Source of the DNA: Sphagnum compactum
Lineage: Eukaryota > Bryophyta > Sphagnopsida > Sphagnales
NCBI GenBank assembly: GCA_965153455.1
Contig: OZ234502.1
Location: 9,331,495-9,395,494, forward strand
Length of the DNA: 64,000 nucleotides
Reading direction: 5' to 3'
In this document: positions 25,122-35,986 of the stretch, one piece after another
How the letters are laid out: every line of letters begins with the position of its first letter
Numbering within the stretch: position 1 is the first letter of the stretch
The notes under the pieces: model-generated
What the model was told of the DNA's origin: nothing
Database searches by the model: none
The model's input: only the letters and a program-made list of their open reading frames with translations
Translations under genes and position numbers: made by a program

Positions 25122-26519
25122 CAGCTTGAGTGCCTGTTATGTCTTGGATCTCCTCGCCGAAATCATCATCATCTGCCGCTGATCCAACTGGATTCCTACT
25201 TAAGGCATCCACATTTGTGTGCCTAAGTCCTGGTCGATGTATTATCTTGAAGCTAAAGTCTTGCAACATGCTGACCCACCTTCCTCGCCGACCATGTGCA
25301 TTAGAAACAGTCGCCAACCACTCTAGTGGTTTGTGATCTGTGCGGAGTATGAAATGCTTCATGTGTAAGTATTGTCTAAAATGCATCACACCCCAGATCA
25401 GAGCGTAGCACTCTCCTTCCATTGGATGGAATCTCTTCTGAGCCTCAGTCAGACTCTTGCTGGCATATGCGATTACTCTTTCGAACTTCCCTTCCTTCAG
25501 TGACAGTATGGCTCCAACACCCTTGGGCGACCAATCCACGTCCAGCCAGAAGGTTCGCTTGAAGTTTGGTCGTGTGAGCACAAGCACATTCACTAGTGCT
25601 GCCTTTAATGCCTGGTATGCCTGCTCACAACCCACATCCCATACAAATGCAGCGTCCCTTTTTGTCAATTCGAACAAAGGACCTGCCAAACTCGAGTAGC
25701 CTCTAACATACTTCCGGTAGTAACCTGTCAGACCTAAGAATGATCTGACACTGGTGACATTTCTCGGTGTTGGGAAATGCAACACCGCTTCGACCTTCCC
25801 AGGATCGGGTTGGATACCTTCCTTGCTCACCTTATGACCCAGAAAAGTGATAGTCTTAGCAGCAAAGCAACACTTGCTCGGGTTGAGTTTCAGATTCACT
25901 TCCCTGAGCTTGCAGAGCACCGCATCCAGATGTTGAAGGTGCTCTCCCCAGCTCTCGCTGTGCACATTGAGGTCATCCACGAACACTTTATGGAATCTGC
26001 TACCCAAGTCCTTAAAGACCTCTGACATAGTTCGCGTGAATGTGCTCGTCGCGTTCTTGAGTCCGAATGGCATGACTGTCCAATCGTATAATCCGGTCTT
26101 GGTGATCAGAGCCATCTTCTTCATATCTTCTGGAGCCATCCGAATTTGCCAAAAACCAGATTGTAGGTCAAGAGCCGTAAACCACGTCGATTTTCCCAGC
26201 TGATCGATTACATCCTCTACAAGTGGCATCGGAAACATATCTCGACGTGTTTGAGCGTTAAGAGGCCGGTAGTCTCCACAGAAACGCCTGCTCCCGTCCT
26301 TTTTTATTGGCAGCATCACCCGACAAGCGTACTCGGAGTTGCTGGGTCTCATCTTGCCCAAGTCCACCAGTGCATCAATTTGTCTTTTTACTTCAGCTTC
26401 CTCCCAGTAAGATAGTCGACCAGGAGGTGCTTTGCAAGGTGGGAATCCTTGCGTGTCGATACTATGCTCACCAATGGTACAGCAACCCAGCTCTCCCTTG
26501 TTCCAGGCGAATACATCTG
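24931..26519 (-). CDS. Reverse transcriptase-RNase H region of pol
   Basis: The open reading from about 26519 to the stop at 24931-24933 covers RT and RNase H. Counted from the TTG-type codon at 26367, RT has the first catalytic Asp in TALDLQSGFWQI (D67) and the box KVFVDDLN (D131, D132), an FVDD variant of YVDD. RNase H follows with D278 in LDVDWSPKGVGAIL, E319 in PMEGECYAL, D344 in LRTDHKPLEW and D387 in HTNVDALSR. All key residues are present. Upstream the frame continues without a stop through FAWNKGELG back to about 26519, where homology jumps from a different frame. This suggests a one-base indel or a programmed frameshift. Confidence 0.9.
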
Positions 26520-26735
26520 GTAGCCTCCTAGTACCTTCCAGAGTTGCTGCTTCTCCTCATTTCCTAGGTTGTGATCAATTTGAATCTTCTGGGAGATCTC
26601 TTCCCATCTGGTGCTCATCTTCGGGTAGTCCGATGATAATGCCAATTGCTTGGAGTGATCCTCATTCCCACATACTCGATGGATCTGCAACAACACAGGT
26701 ACTTTTGCACATCGCACAGGTTCCCTGCTGATTTA
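26388..26735 (-). pseudogene. Protease-to-RT linker, out of frame with RT
   Basis: This stretch continues the gag-protease frame after an in-frame TAA at 26733-26735. It reads through a segment with KMSTRWEEISQKI and NLGNEEKQQLWKVL, typical of the region just before RT in plant Ty3 elements. Near 26520 the family-like sequence moves to another frame. The codons after that point (down to 26388) are a shadow. The stop and the frame change together separate protease from RT in this copy. Confidence 0.6.
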
Positions 26736-28121
26736 CTTCCCTTCTTCTGTGTCAGACACCCACTGAAGCCAGTCAGCATAATCATCAGAGTCTGAAATCT
26801 CTTCTTTCATAAAATCATCAGCCTGATCTTGCAGCGTGAGTTGTAGGATTTGCTGTGGTCCCTCCTTCAGCACCGATTCGTCAAGCTCGGTATTTCCAAA
26901 CTCGGATTCTTCATCAATTGGTTCTGCCGATTGAAGTCCTTCTTCACTGTCGTCATCCGCATCAGTGTCAGACTCTGACATCGACATATTCGCCTGTTTA
27001 TTCACAACAAGGTCATGTAATGACATCTCCCCCAACTCTTCCTCCAAGGCTTTAGATGATGCACTTTCCAAAGTGACTGCAGCATCATGTCCCAGAGGCT
27101 CCGAGCTCACATTCTGCAGCAGATTCACCATAGTTAGTGGCAACACTTCCACGTTAGTTCCTGGCCCTTTTCTAACTTGAATTAGCCCTCGCTCCACATC
27201 GACGACTGCTCCAATTTTGATCAGGAAATCAAGTCCAAGCAGCACGTCGTAGCTGTCGGTATCCACCACCATGTAAGTCATTGTGCATTGTACACCCCCT
27301 GCCTTTACCGACACTTCATCAATCCGACCCATCGCCTGGGTCACGACTCCACTTGTGGTCTTGTAGGTTTCTGATCCAGAGACTAAGTGCATCATACCCA
27401 ACTCCCTGACTACTGCAGCTGCCATAATAGACATCGACGCTCCGGTGTCTACAAGTCCCTCGATCAGGTAGCCATCTATCTCTATCAACAAATGCAAGGT
27501 CTTGCTCTTGTGCGTCTTGTTGATGCAGATTCGTCGCAGCGTCGGAGCTGCAGACACCATAGACACCTGATTACTCGCAACTTCCGCATCCTTCTTTCTT
27601 CTAGCAACTTTCACTAGATTTTCCAGTTGCTCCAATTCGCCTGGGATCATCATCACTGTCTCCATTGGTGTCAGCGACTTCTTCCCTTTGATGAAATGGG
27701 AAAGGATTTTTGATATGATGGAATTCTCCCGTCCCACTACGGTGCTGTCTCCTGCAACTTCAGGAGATGGCACAGTTCTTGCCAGTGGCACCTCTATCGA
27801 CAGTCTCCTCCTAGGCACCCGAGTATGTGAAAACACATTTTCATCCCCACACAATTTGTTAAGTTGTTGTAAAGTTGCCTCCTCGTCATCCATCAATACT
27901 TCAAGAAAGTTCGCCGCTCCAGGAGATGCTTTCCCCCCCATGGACCTTTTCCAACACCTATCTTCTGAATGTCCGATACCTGAACAGAAAGAACATTTCA
28001 CTCCACAATTTTTAGTCCTATGCGGCATGCCACATTTGGCGCATTTCGGCCGTGGCTCATTTTGCCTTGGACATGTCGTGGCTATATGGTCCTTCCCCTT
28101 ACAGATCTGGCACTCTCTAAA
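26733..28121 (-). CDS. Nucleocapsid zinc knuckles and aspartic protease
   Basis: The frame runs from just after the TAG at 28122-28124 to a TAA at 26733-26735. It opens with three closely spaced zinc knuckles: CQICKGKDHIATTC (CX2CX4HX4C), CAKCGMPHRTKNC (one residue shorter) and CSFCSGIGHSEDRC. These bind the RNA genome during packaging. About 190 residues further is the retropepsin motif LVDTGASMS with the single catalytic Asp, followed by LLGLDFLIKIGA as the second signature. A long acidic tail (many D, E, S) ends the frame. The same frame continues gag upstream and the linker downstream, so it was once part of one gag-pol reading frame. Confidence 0.88.
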   Translation of the reverse strand, partial: FRECQICKGKDHIATTCPRQNEPRPKCAKCGMPHRTKNCGVKCSFCSGIGHSEDRCWKRSMGGKASPGAANFLEVLMDDEEATLQQLNKLCGDENVFSHTRVPRRRLSIEVPLARTVPSPEVAGDSTVVGRENSIISKILSHFIKGKKSLTPMETVMMIPGELEQLENLVKVARRKKDAEVASNQVSMVSAAPTLRRICINKTHKSKTLHLLIEIDGYLIEGLVDTGASMSIMAAAVVRELGMMHLVSGSETYKTTSGVVTQAMGRIDEVSVKAGGVQCTMTYMVVDTDSYDVLLGLDFLIKIGAVVDVERGLIQVRKGPGTNVEVLPLTMVNLLQNVSSEPLGHDAAVTLESASSKALEEELGEMSLHDLVVNKQANMSMSESDTDADDDSEEGLQSAEPIDEESEFGNTELDESVLKEGPQQILQLTLQDQADDFMKEEISDSDDYADWLQWVSDTEEGK

Positions 28122-28760
28122 CTAGGTGGAAGAAGACGATGAGACAGGGTTCGGCACATTTCCCTTAAAGAAATTAATCAGCGTACTGTTCAAAGCAGCA
28201 ACCTGATTCTCCAGCGATGTCTCTGTCAATCCTTCTTCTTGCTCCTCTTTGAGAGGCTCAAACGGAGTCTCTCCAAGCTCGCCCAATACTCTTTCTACCT
28301 CAATTGCAGCATCCACCAATTCTTCGATGTCTGCAAACACCCTCACAACACATAACTTCCGGATTTCTGGCCTCAGCCTGGCCAGGAATCTCCTTCTCTG
28401 CTCCACATCTTACACCTTACCCTTCCGAAACAACTTGTCCAGGCGCTTGAAATATTTCTGAACCCTTTCTCTGGGCTCTTGTTTGATGGCATCCATTCTC
28501 ATTCGGATGTCATCAGCATCTATGTTCCCGAACTTCTGGATCATTTGGTTCTGCATGTCAGCCCAGTCGACAAGCGCTGGCTGCAGCCTCCGAAACCACT
28601 CCTTCGCTCGACCACGCAGATTCAACTTCGCGATTTTAAACAATTTATCAAGAGTGAGGTCACGGACCTCGGCGGCCATGGTCAATCGCTCCGCCCAATC
28701 ACTGACGTCTTCATAATCCCGTCCCCAAAACAAATCGTCTAGACCCTGTGGACTTGTCAT
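28122..28760 (-). pseudogene. gag capsid region interrupted by stop codons
   Basis: Starting at ATG 28760 the frame reads MTSPQGLDDLFWGRDYEDV and then LFKIAKLNLRGRAKEWFRRL with NQMIQKFG, a classical Retrotrans_gag capsid segment. It is interrupted by TAA at 28410-28412. It resumes in the same frame with EQRRRFLARLRPEIRKL, runs through an acidic region and serine run, and meets a TAG at 28122-28124 just before the zinc knuckles. Both stops sit where a Gln codon could have mutated by C to T, which would fit decay of a methylated element (inference). A natural stop between gag and pol would not explain two stops inside gag. Confidence 0.8.
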
Positions 28761-28921
28761 TTTACAAAAATTCAGCACACAGCAAAAATGCAGCACTTCC
28801 GTCGACACTCAGTTCTTGCAAATCTAAAAGGAAAACAAAACAGATTCAGACAAAATTGATCAGCCTCTCATCTCCTGCAATCTTGGTTTTGATTCATGAA
28901 AAGAAACAATTGTAGTCCGCT

Positions 28922-29579
28922 TCATCCATCGAACTCGGACTGCGCTCCCTCAGTGATCGGCTCCAAGGGTGTAATTGTGGATGGAACAGTAGTGAATTGC
29001 TGCTCATCCGTTGATTCCTGCTGGAATCTCCATTCTCCTTCTTGGCTTCGCCAGATTCTCCAGCTAATGAGGCGGGATCTGGATCCGATGTGCTCAACCC
29101 GAAGCGATCGATCCCCTGCCTGGAACAAATCCTCAACACCAGGTATGTACAATCGCACAAAATGGTTCGGTGACACTACAGACTTAGGGACCCAGATATC
29201 TCCTAGCCTTGGCAGCGCACTCTGTCTCTCCGAAAATGCAGGAGCTACCCTACGCAAGATAGGAGGTGAAGTAAAAATTCTCCTGTAGTTCTGAGGTGGA
29301 AGCCCACCCCCTTGCTCCATCGATCACCCTGAGCCAAACTCGGACTCGTGTGTAGAACCCACTATGCGCTACCTCTACAGCAACATCTCCTACACAAGCC
29401 GCGTCAGGATCTATTCCTACGATTTGCACTACTCCGAATCCTAAGAAACACAGAATGACTGCCCCTCTTTGTGGGCCGTTCTGAACAGTGAAGAAATCAA
29501 ATCGGTTAACTATGTTTAGCTCACGAGTCTCCTGGGTCAGTAGCTCAACAGGAACTCCCTCGCCGCTAGACGAAGACAT
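28922..29579 (-). CDS. Two small leader ORFs between primer site and gag
   Basis: From ATG 29579 about 109 codons begin MSSSSGEGVPVELLTQE and contain RFDFFTVQNGPQRGAVIL. Just after, in another frame, an open stretch from about 29320 to 28922 contains RRVAPAFSERQSALPRLGDIWVPK and HIGSRSRLISWRIWRS. The two overlap and may be one ancestral reading frame broken by an indel. I do not recognise a family. Ty3/gypsy elements usually begin gag soon after the primer site, so this could be an N-terminal gag extension, an extra ORF, or a structured leader that happens to be open. Confidence 0.4.
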
Positions 29580-29643
29580 GATCTCTAACACTCATCCTAC
29601 CTAAGAAGCCACAGGTTATACCAAGCTTGTAGACTCAGAACCG

Positions 29644-29656
29644 GCTCTGATACCAA
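29644..29656 (-). promoter_or_regulatory. Primer-binding site for tRNA-iMet
   Basis: On the minus strand TGGTATCAGAGCC directly follows the 5' LTR. This is the standard complement to the 3' end of plant initiator tRNA-Met and marks the start of first-strand cDNA synthesis. Its first four bases, TGGT, coincide with the last bases shared by both LTRs. Confidence 0.9.
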
Positions 29657-30617
29657 AAAGAAGGGGGTTGCTATTAACACACAACACATCGACTGCCTAC
29701 ACCGAACCCTTGGCACCCATCTGATCCTAATCTGTAGCGCATATACAAACTTCCAATCTTCTTGACACTCGGACTGCCTGCTTACCCTTGCGTCTGCACA
29801 TTACAGATCATAGACACATAACACACAGCAACATCACAGACCTCATAACACTCCGGCTCTTGCCTCACTCATTCACACGCAGATGTCATCCAAGGACACT
29901 TTCATATTGCATTACAGACTATGTACACTCCGAAAGCACAAGCTTTCTTTCTATCAGATGTCATGAAGCTCCAGATTTACCAGTACTGTCCAGCCTCTCT
30001 CTCTCTCTCTCTCTCTCTCATTCTTCTGCAGCAGCAGCAGCTTGACTAAACTACCAGGCGCAGTGGAAAAGTCAGGCATACAGCCAAAGTCGCCTAGCTA
30101 CAGAGCTTCTCACCATCGCTATGTCCATCCGATTCTAAGCTTCGGCCTCCCTAACTCCCAAAAGATCTGCTGATCTTCCCAAAATTGTTCTCCTAATCTA
30201 ATTCCAGCCTCCTGATCTTTCTTCTCTAACCTCAACAAAACTGTCTGATCATTCCCTTCTCACCGCTCTCCTCCTTCCGAGCTCCCAAAAACCCATCCGA
30301 ATCCCTTTGGTCTTCTCAGCATCTCCTCGAATCGTTCTCAGACCTCCGTTGGCTTCCTCCCGAAGCCTCCTGAATTTCTCGCCATTCCGTTTTATCCGCT
30401 TCCCACCGTCTGCCGCCATTGCTCCATCCTTCTCATAATTTCCAGCCGCCAATTCCCTTGGACCATTCAGCACACACCAGCAAATACCAAGCAAACCATG
30501 CAATCCATGCAGTAGTTGATGGGGCGCCGTAAAACAAGACGGCTAATTCAATCAGACCTAGATTCCCAAAATCAGCCTAACATTCACACTGGGCTGGCAA
30601 CCTACTTTCGCATTACA
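29652..30617 (-). repeat. 5' LTR of the Ty3/gypsy element
   Basis: 966 bp, same orientation as 22422-23387, with the same CT microsatellite (30000-30018) and CAGCAGCAGCAG run. The element promoter should lie here. I did not identify a certain TATA box. Confidence 0.93.
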
Positions 30618-33600
30618 AAATAATTGTATAAAAAATTTACATTTAAAAAATGAGAAGTTGAATTATTAATTCAAATGAATAAAAAACTTTATAAAAAAAT
30701 CCATATTTCATTGTATATCTCAATTTATGGTTTTCAAAATCTTTGAAAATTGTTTTCCTTTATATTAGACTACTTTCCATGTAAAAACAAATCACTCAAT
30801 TAAGCATTTTGATAAATATAATGAGTCCATTATCATATGATATGGACTGTGATGCAGGTTTTTAGCATTTCAAAAGTTCAATATGTTATGGTAATTCAAA
30901 ATCCATTCTTGAGATTCATATGATGTGATCACTTCATATAATATATTATTTTGTTGGGTCTTTTTCACATCTTATTCATTTAATTTTTGTTCCATGGCCA
31001 ATAATCAAGTTATGACATATAATTATATACTACAACTTAGTGTGCTTTCACCCTCAATATAAGGTTTGCATCACTGATTCTCTTGTTCCAAGAGACTTTA
31101 GGGTTTCAAAATGTAATGTCTATTTGTTACGGGCAACAATAGGTATTACGTTAGTCATCAAGAATGCCAATTGGTTAAATTTGGGTTGTTGTTCAAACCA
31201 TTTGTGATACTTTGTTGCTAATGGTGAAACAATGTGATTTGAACTAGAGTCAACCTTATAGTTATTAGATGTGTTAGTTTTTATTTTCACCTTGTGCATT
31301 ATTATGATAATTGAAGTGGGCAAAATCAAGCTTTGAATTAACCCTACATACAAAGTGATTTTGATTCAAAGTTTTAAAAATTGAAATTGACGAAAATGGC
31401 ATAGATTTCCAATGTAATTGGACCATTCTTGACATTTCAGAATCTTTCATTCGAACCAAGGCACATAACATGTTGGTTATAATCTTTGACCTTCAATCCA
31501 AACACCTGAAATATCCAAAATTACATGGGAAATTTTGCTATTAATGAAAATGTTGTAAAATACAATACAAAGGTGTGTGTGTATTCACTTCTATTACAAG
31601 TTTATTTCTATTTAAACCTTACAAGGGCACTAATTGAGGGAATGGTAGTTCAACATGATGATTTTTTCTTCAACTAGATTGTGTCAAACGACAATGTAAT
31701 CAATTTTTTCTAAAGAATCAATTACAATTATTTTGTCAATTATGTGTGTGGGTATAACATAGTAAAGTGTACAACTAAAAGTATTTGCCGGTCTATTTGT
31801 CAAGTGAACAAAAATAATGACCAAACCCATCACAAAATTGCTATACATTCAATCTTCTTAGTTGAATGATAAATAACAAGATACTTCTTCATTATTACGC
31901 ATTAATTTTTAAATTTTGCATTGTAAAAGTAGGTTTCAAGTAGACTTTTCTAAATGCAAGTAGCTTTTAAAACCTACTTTCTATAGTGTAAAATTTGCTC
32001 AAGTATGTGTCAAATATATTCTACCAAAGATAAAGTAGATTTGTTTTTTCATGATGCCCTTGAATATATAATGATCTTTATGCTATAACTTCATACATGT
32101 ATATTTCATTAAATTTCCTAATGAAAAATAAGGTTTGAACACCATATTGACCAATCAATTTCAAATGTATTCTCCCTACTTTTATTATTTCAAAGTTTTT
32201 GAAATTTTGTAGTTGATTTACAATAAACTCAATTGAGAGCTCAATAGTTTCAAAGTGAAATTTAAGTAAAATTTGAATCTATTTTCTTGCGTTTTCATGA
32301 AAAACTGCCTCTTTTTAAACTTGATATTTTTTGTCAAATTTTTTGTATATTTTATCATGTTTTCATCCTACGACCACCTAAAATTAAAACCCCTTGGCTT
32401 GGTGACGGCAATGTGCATTTCAATTTTTGCATGTTGCTTTTTGGGCTTGTTAAATGTTCGGGATTGTGGGCTCACATATTGAAATTGAATGCGTTGTCAA
32501 TGTTGTTAGAGTCCTCATTAATCTTTGATGTTCTAGGTTTGGGGATCGATAGCTTGGATTGCCTTATTTTGGTTTTTAAAAATTGGTTTTATGATGTTCT
32601 TATTGGATGTGTTGTAAACAAACCTTGAAACATGCATGATTTTTTGTCAAATGAAACTATTTTGATTGAGGAACATAAGAAATTGATCAAAGAAAAAAAA
32701 TTGTTAGAAGAGGATTATGATGAGATTTAAAAGCTACCAATTACCAACACATAATTATAATTGGGTCAATAGTTAGTGAAGGTTCCACCTTTTTCCAATG
32801 ATAAAAAAAGCAAAAGACCTCGTGTGGTCTTCAATTAGATTTGGGTTATGTTTATTCTTTGTTGCTTTGTCACATTGTGTTTTCAAATCAAAGCTCTGTG
32901 TTTGATGTCATATGTTTTTCAAATATGTTATATGTTATATATAATCGTATCATATGTTCCTGAATGTGGTTATACATTTTTGAAGTCCATTGTATTTTAT
33001 TGGTTAGTTGTATGTTGATAGTTAAAACAAAATTTGTATTTTGAAATTTGTGTATGTTGTAATTTTGTTGTTAGTTAGTGGTGGTGTTACAACATGGGAT
33101 TTGTGATTCTATCATGTTGATGATTAATTGTATGTTGCTCGTTGTTAGTTTATTAAAATAAACATTTATATTTTAGATTTTATGTTTGTTGTAACTTTAT
33201 TGTTGGTCAATGAGGTTGTAGTATGGGTTTTTTTGTGAATTGATTTTGTTAAGTGTCAAGTCAATTACATTTTTAAAAAATGTTTCTAATTTTGTTATAT
33301 GCTTGAAGTCAATCAATATGTTTGTTTCATTCTTCAATTCTTCAATTTCATTCAATCAATAGTACTCACGATTTAGTTTGAAGTTTGATGCCAATCAGTC
33401 ATATCATTTAATTTGAATTCTTGATGTATTTGTGGGGTGAGAGTTGTAGATTTGTCAAATGGCCAAATGTCTCAATGCCAATTATTTAAAAAACTATATT
33501 GCAAGTGTTAATGTGTAGTTTAATTATGGTAGCAATTAGTTTAGTTACAATATTTTACAACCTACAATGCAAAAAAAAGAAAAAAGGAAATGTCATTCTT

Positions 33601-33860
33601 TTTAATCAAATCAACAATTTTTTTTGAAGCATTTGGAGTCACTTCAAATTATATCCCTAAACCCTAACCGGAACTGGGACTACCTCCCTTGAAGAAAATG
33701 AAAAGTTCTATACCCATGAACTGGTGAACTTTCAAAAATAAACCCAAAACTATACCCGGAGGTTCTTGCACATTCCAAAAATAAATCAGGGCCTTTACCT
33801 GGAGGTTCCATCAAAAAGGGGGGAAAGGGTACCCAGGACCGACGGTTCCCTCAAAAGTAG
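30618..33860. other. Intergenic DNA with old dispersed repeat and coding-like debris
   Basis: No intact gene. About 31750-32340 is a diverged copy of the repeat at 660-1260. After it, at about 32287-32730, open stretches end in a coiled-coil-like segment, ETILIEEHKKLIKEKKLLEE, before a stop. I could not assign them. Possibly remains of a transposon protein. Confidence 0.35.
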
Positions 33861-33877
33861 GGAACCGGCCAACACTG
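33640..33877. mobile_element. Probable hAT-like MITE fragment
   Basis: It ends GGGAACCGGCCAACACTGG, the same terminal type as the elements near 5 and 7.9 kb, and contains repeated GGAGGTTC words. The left end and a target duplication were not found. Confidence 0.35.
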
Positions 33878-34207
33878 GTAAAGACCCATAGGCTTTTATC
33901 CGGGTATCACAGGAAATGTTTTTTTTGGGAAAGGAGGGTGGGCCAGGAGTGGGTATTGCACGGGCCACTGAGAGAGCTGATGTGGCAGTGCATTATAGGC
34001 TGCTAGGGAACCCAGTCGGTCTGTAGATATCCGTCTTGCTAGTCTGAAAAGGGAAAAGAGATTAGGGCTAGGGTTCAAGGGGGCGGCGCCTACGCGGTGC
34101 TGTAATGGCAGCACGGAGAAAGGGAGCGCTGCTATGCCTGTTCTCGTTCTCTCGGATCTTGTTGGGTGTGCCCTCGCTCTTGCTGATTCTGCTCCTCTTC
34201 TGCAGCC
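33878..34207 (+). promoter_or_regulatory. Upstream region and 5' UTR of RPS3A
   Basis: The sequence becomes clearly richer in G+C than the surroundings. It holds AGGGCTAGGGTTC (similar to the telo-box found before many plant ribosomal protein genes, on the reverse strand), a GGGGGCGGCGCC stretch, and pyrimidine-rich tracts such as TGTTCTCGTTCTCTC shortly before the start. The start context is GCAGCCATGGCG. The transcription start cannot be placed exactly. Confidence 0.45.
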
Positions 34208-35986
34208 ATGGCGGTAGGCAAGAACAAGCGGATCTCTAAGGGCAAGAAAGGTGGCAAAAAGAAAATGTAAGGAATCTTCTTCTCCTTTGTATTTCGCCTA
34301 TGAGCCTGAAGCTCCTCCGAAAGGAATAGCTAGTGTTTGGACTCTTCAGGAAGGAAAGAAAAGGGTTGTTCTCTTTCTCATCATGATGGTGCTTTGTTAG
34401 CTAGTAAGGGTTCTGGTATGGAGTTTTGTTTTGCAGTGTCGACCCATTCTCGAAAAAAGATTGGTATGACATCAAGGCACCATCAACCTTCAACCAAAGG
34501 TCTCTGGGCAAAACCCTAGTGACCAGAACTCAAGGAACCAAGGTGAGAACCGAAAGAGATACTGCACATGTTGTTCTTTTCTTACCTTTTTATATCTGCA
34601 TCACCTTCTCTGGCCCTCTTAGAATAACACCCATTCTTATGTCCTTGCACTGCTTTTTGTTTGAGCAGATTGCCTCAGATGGGCTCAAGGGAAGAGTGTT
34701 CGAGGTTTCACTTGCTGATCTGCAGCAGGATGAGGACCAGGCCTTCCGCAAGATCAAGTTGCGGGCGGAGGATGTGCAGGGTCGCAATGTCCTCACCAAT
34801 TTCTGGGTTTGTCTCTCAGCTGAACAACTCTTGATTGAGCTCCTTGATAAACCCCCTTGAGTTTGCTTAGGGTTTTGTGATCGCAGAATTTGTGGCTTGC
34901 TTCTCCTACATGCATTCTGGCATTTACATATGTAGCTCTGACAATGGGTGTGTGTTCATGGTTTGCCCTAAGAGCAGGCAGAGGATATTCAGATGCTTTT
35001 GAGCTGTTGCTAGTTGTGAATGAACTTGTGGAAACTGTTGGGAGTTAGAAACTGAGACAGGAAGTTTTGCTGGTACAGGGAATGGACTTCACGACTGACA
35101 AGCTGCGGTCGCTAGTGCGGAAGTGGCAGAGTCTTATTGAGTCTCATGTTGATGTGAAGACAACAGACAACTACATGCTCCGCATCTTCTGCATTGGGTT
35201 TACCAAGAAGAGGCCTAACCAGATCAAGCGCACTTGCTATGCCCAGTCAAGCCAGATTCGTCAGGTTTTTGTGTCAACCCTAAGCTCTGGACCCTACATC
35301 ATGTGAGTGAGTGGGTGGCCCATTTATTTAGCTAATGTTGTTTGTTCTGGAGTGCTCCATTCTCATATGGGAGCTTCCTTTTTCTTTTTGGGTGCCAGAT
35401 CCGGCGAAAGATGAGTGAAATCATGGTGCGTGAAGCCCAAAGTTGTGACCTGAAGGAGTTGGTGGCCAAGTTTATTCCAGAGGTGATTGGAAAGGAAATT
35501 GAGAAGGCAACATCTGGTATCTATCCTCTCCAGAATACTTACATCCGCAAAGTGAAGATTTTGAAAGCTCCCAAGTTTGACCTTACTAAGCTTATGGAGG
35601 TGAGTTTGTTTCACATTCTATCATACTTTTCTGTATCTCAACATTGACATTTTTTGCAAGTTTAGCTGGATGTCTCTTAAGGGGCTAGCTCATGTCATGA
35701 TTGAGTTTCCCAGTTGCTCCCACAAATATGACAGAATATCAAAATTTCATACAACAGTTTGCCTGAAATTGTTGCCTGATACACTAGTAGACACATCTAC
35801 ACCCAATATTGTTGAGATTTCTCTGTAATCTTTGTAAATTTGCTGGAGGTATTTGCTGATGATATAGATGGGACTGGATTGTAGGTTCATGGGGACTACA
35901 GTGAGGAGGTTGGTGCAAAGATTGAGCGTCCAGTGGGAGATGATGGAGAAACAGAAACTGAGGCTGTTGAAGTACCCGGGGCCTAA
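34208..35986 (+). CDS. RPS3A: 40S ribosomal protein eS1 (S3a), six exons
   Basis: Exons: 34208-34266, 34437-34542, 34669-34806, 35079-35264, 35399-35599 and 35885-35986 including TAA. All introns are GT-AG (126-285 bp) and the phases join. The product is 263 aa, the usual length of the family. It starts [19 protein letters not shown], then [78 protein letters not shown] and [15 protein letters not shown], and ends in an acidic tail [13 protein letters not shown]-like. These are hallmark segments of plant S3a. The protein sits at the mRNA exit side of the 40S subunit. The ATG has a strong context and no upstream in-frame ATG competes. No defect is seen, so it is probably a functional housekeeping gene. 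Confidence 0.96.

Larger units (their letters stand above)
22422..30617 (-). mobile_element. Ty3/gypsy LTR retrotransposon, about 8.2 kb
   Basis: The element reads on the minus strand: 5' LTR (29652-30617), tRNA-iMet primer site, leader with small open frames, gag with three CCHC zinc knuckles, aspartic protease, reverse transcriptase, RNase H, integrase, polypurine tract, 3' LTR (22422-23387). The RT-RNase H before integrase order defines Ty3/gypsy. The LTRs are both 966 bp and I count about 19 differences by eye (about 98 % identity), so insertion is fairly recent. The coding part carries several stops and frame changes, so this copy is unlikely to be autonomous. No chromodomain was recognised after the integrase GPY/F region. 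Confidence 0.93.

Noticed and set aside
23484-28742. Numerous plus-strand open frames over the retrotransposon
   Set aside because: They are antisense shadows of gag-pol and show no domain motifs.
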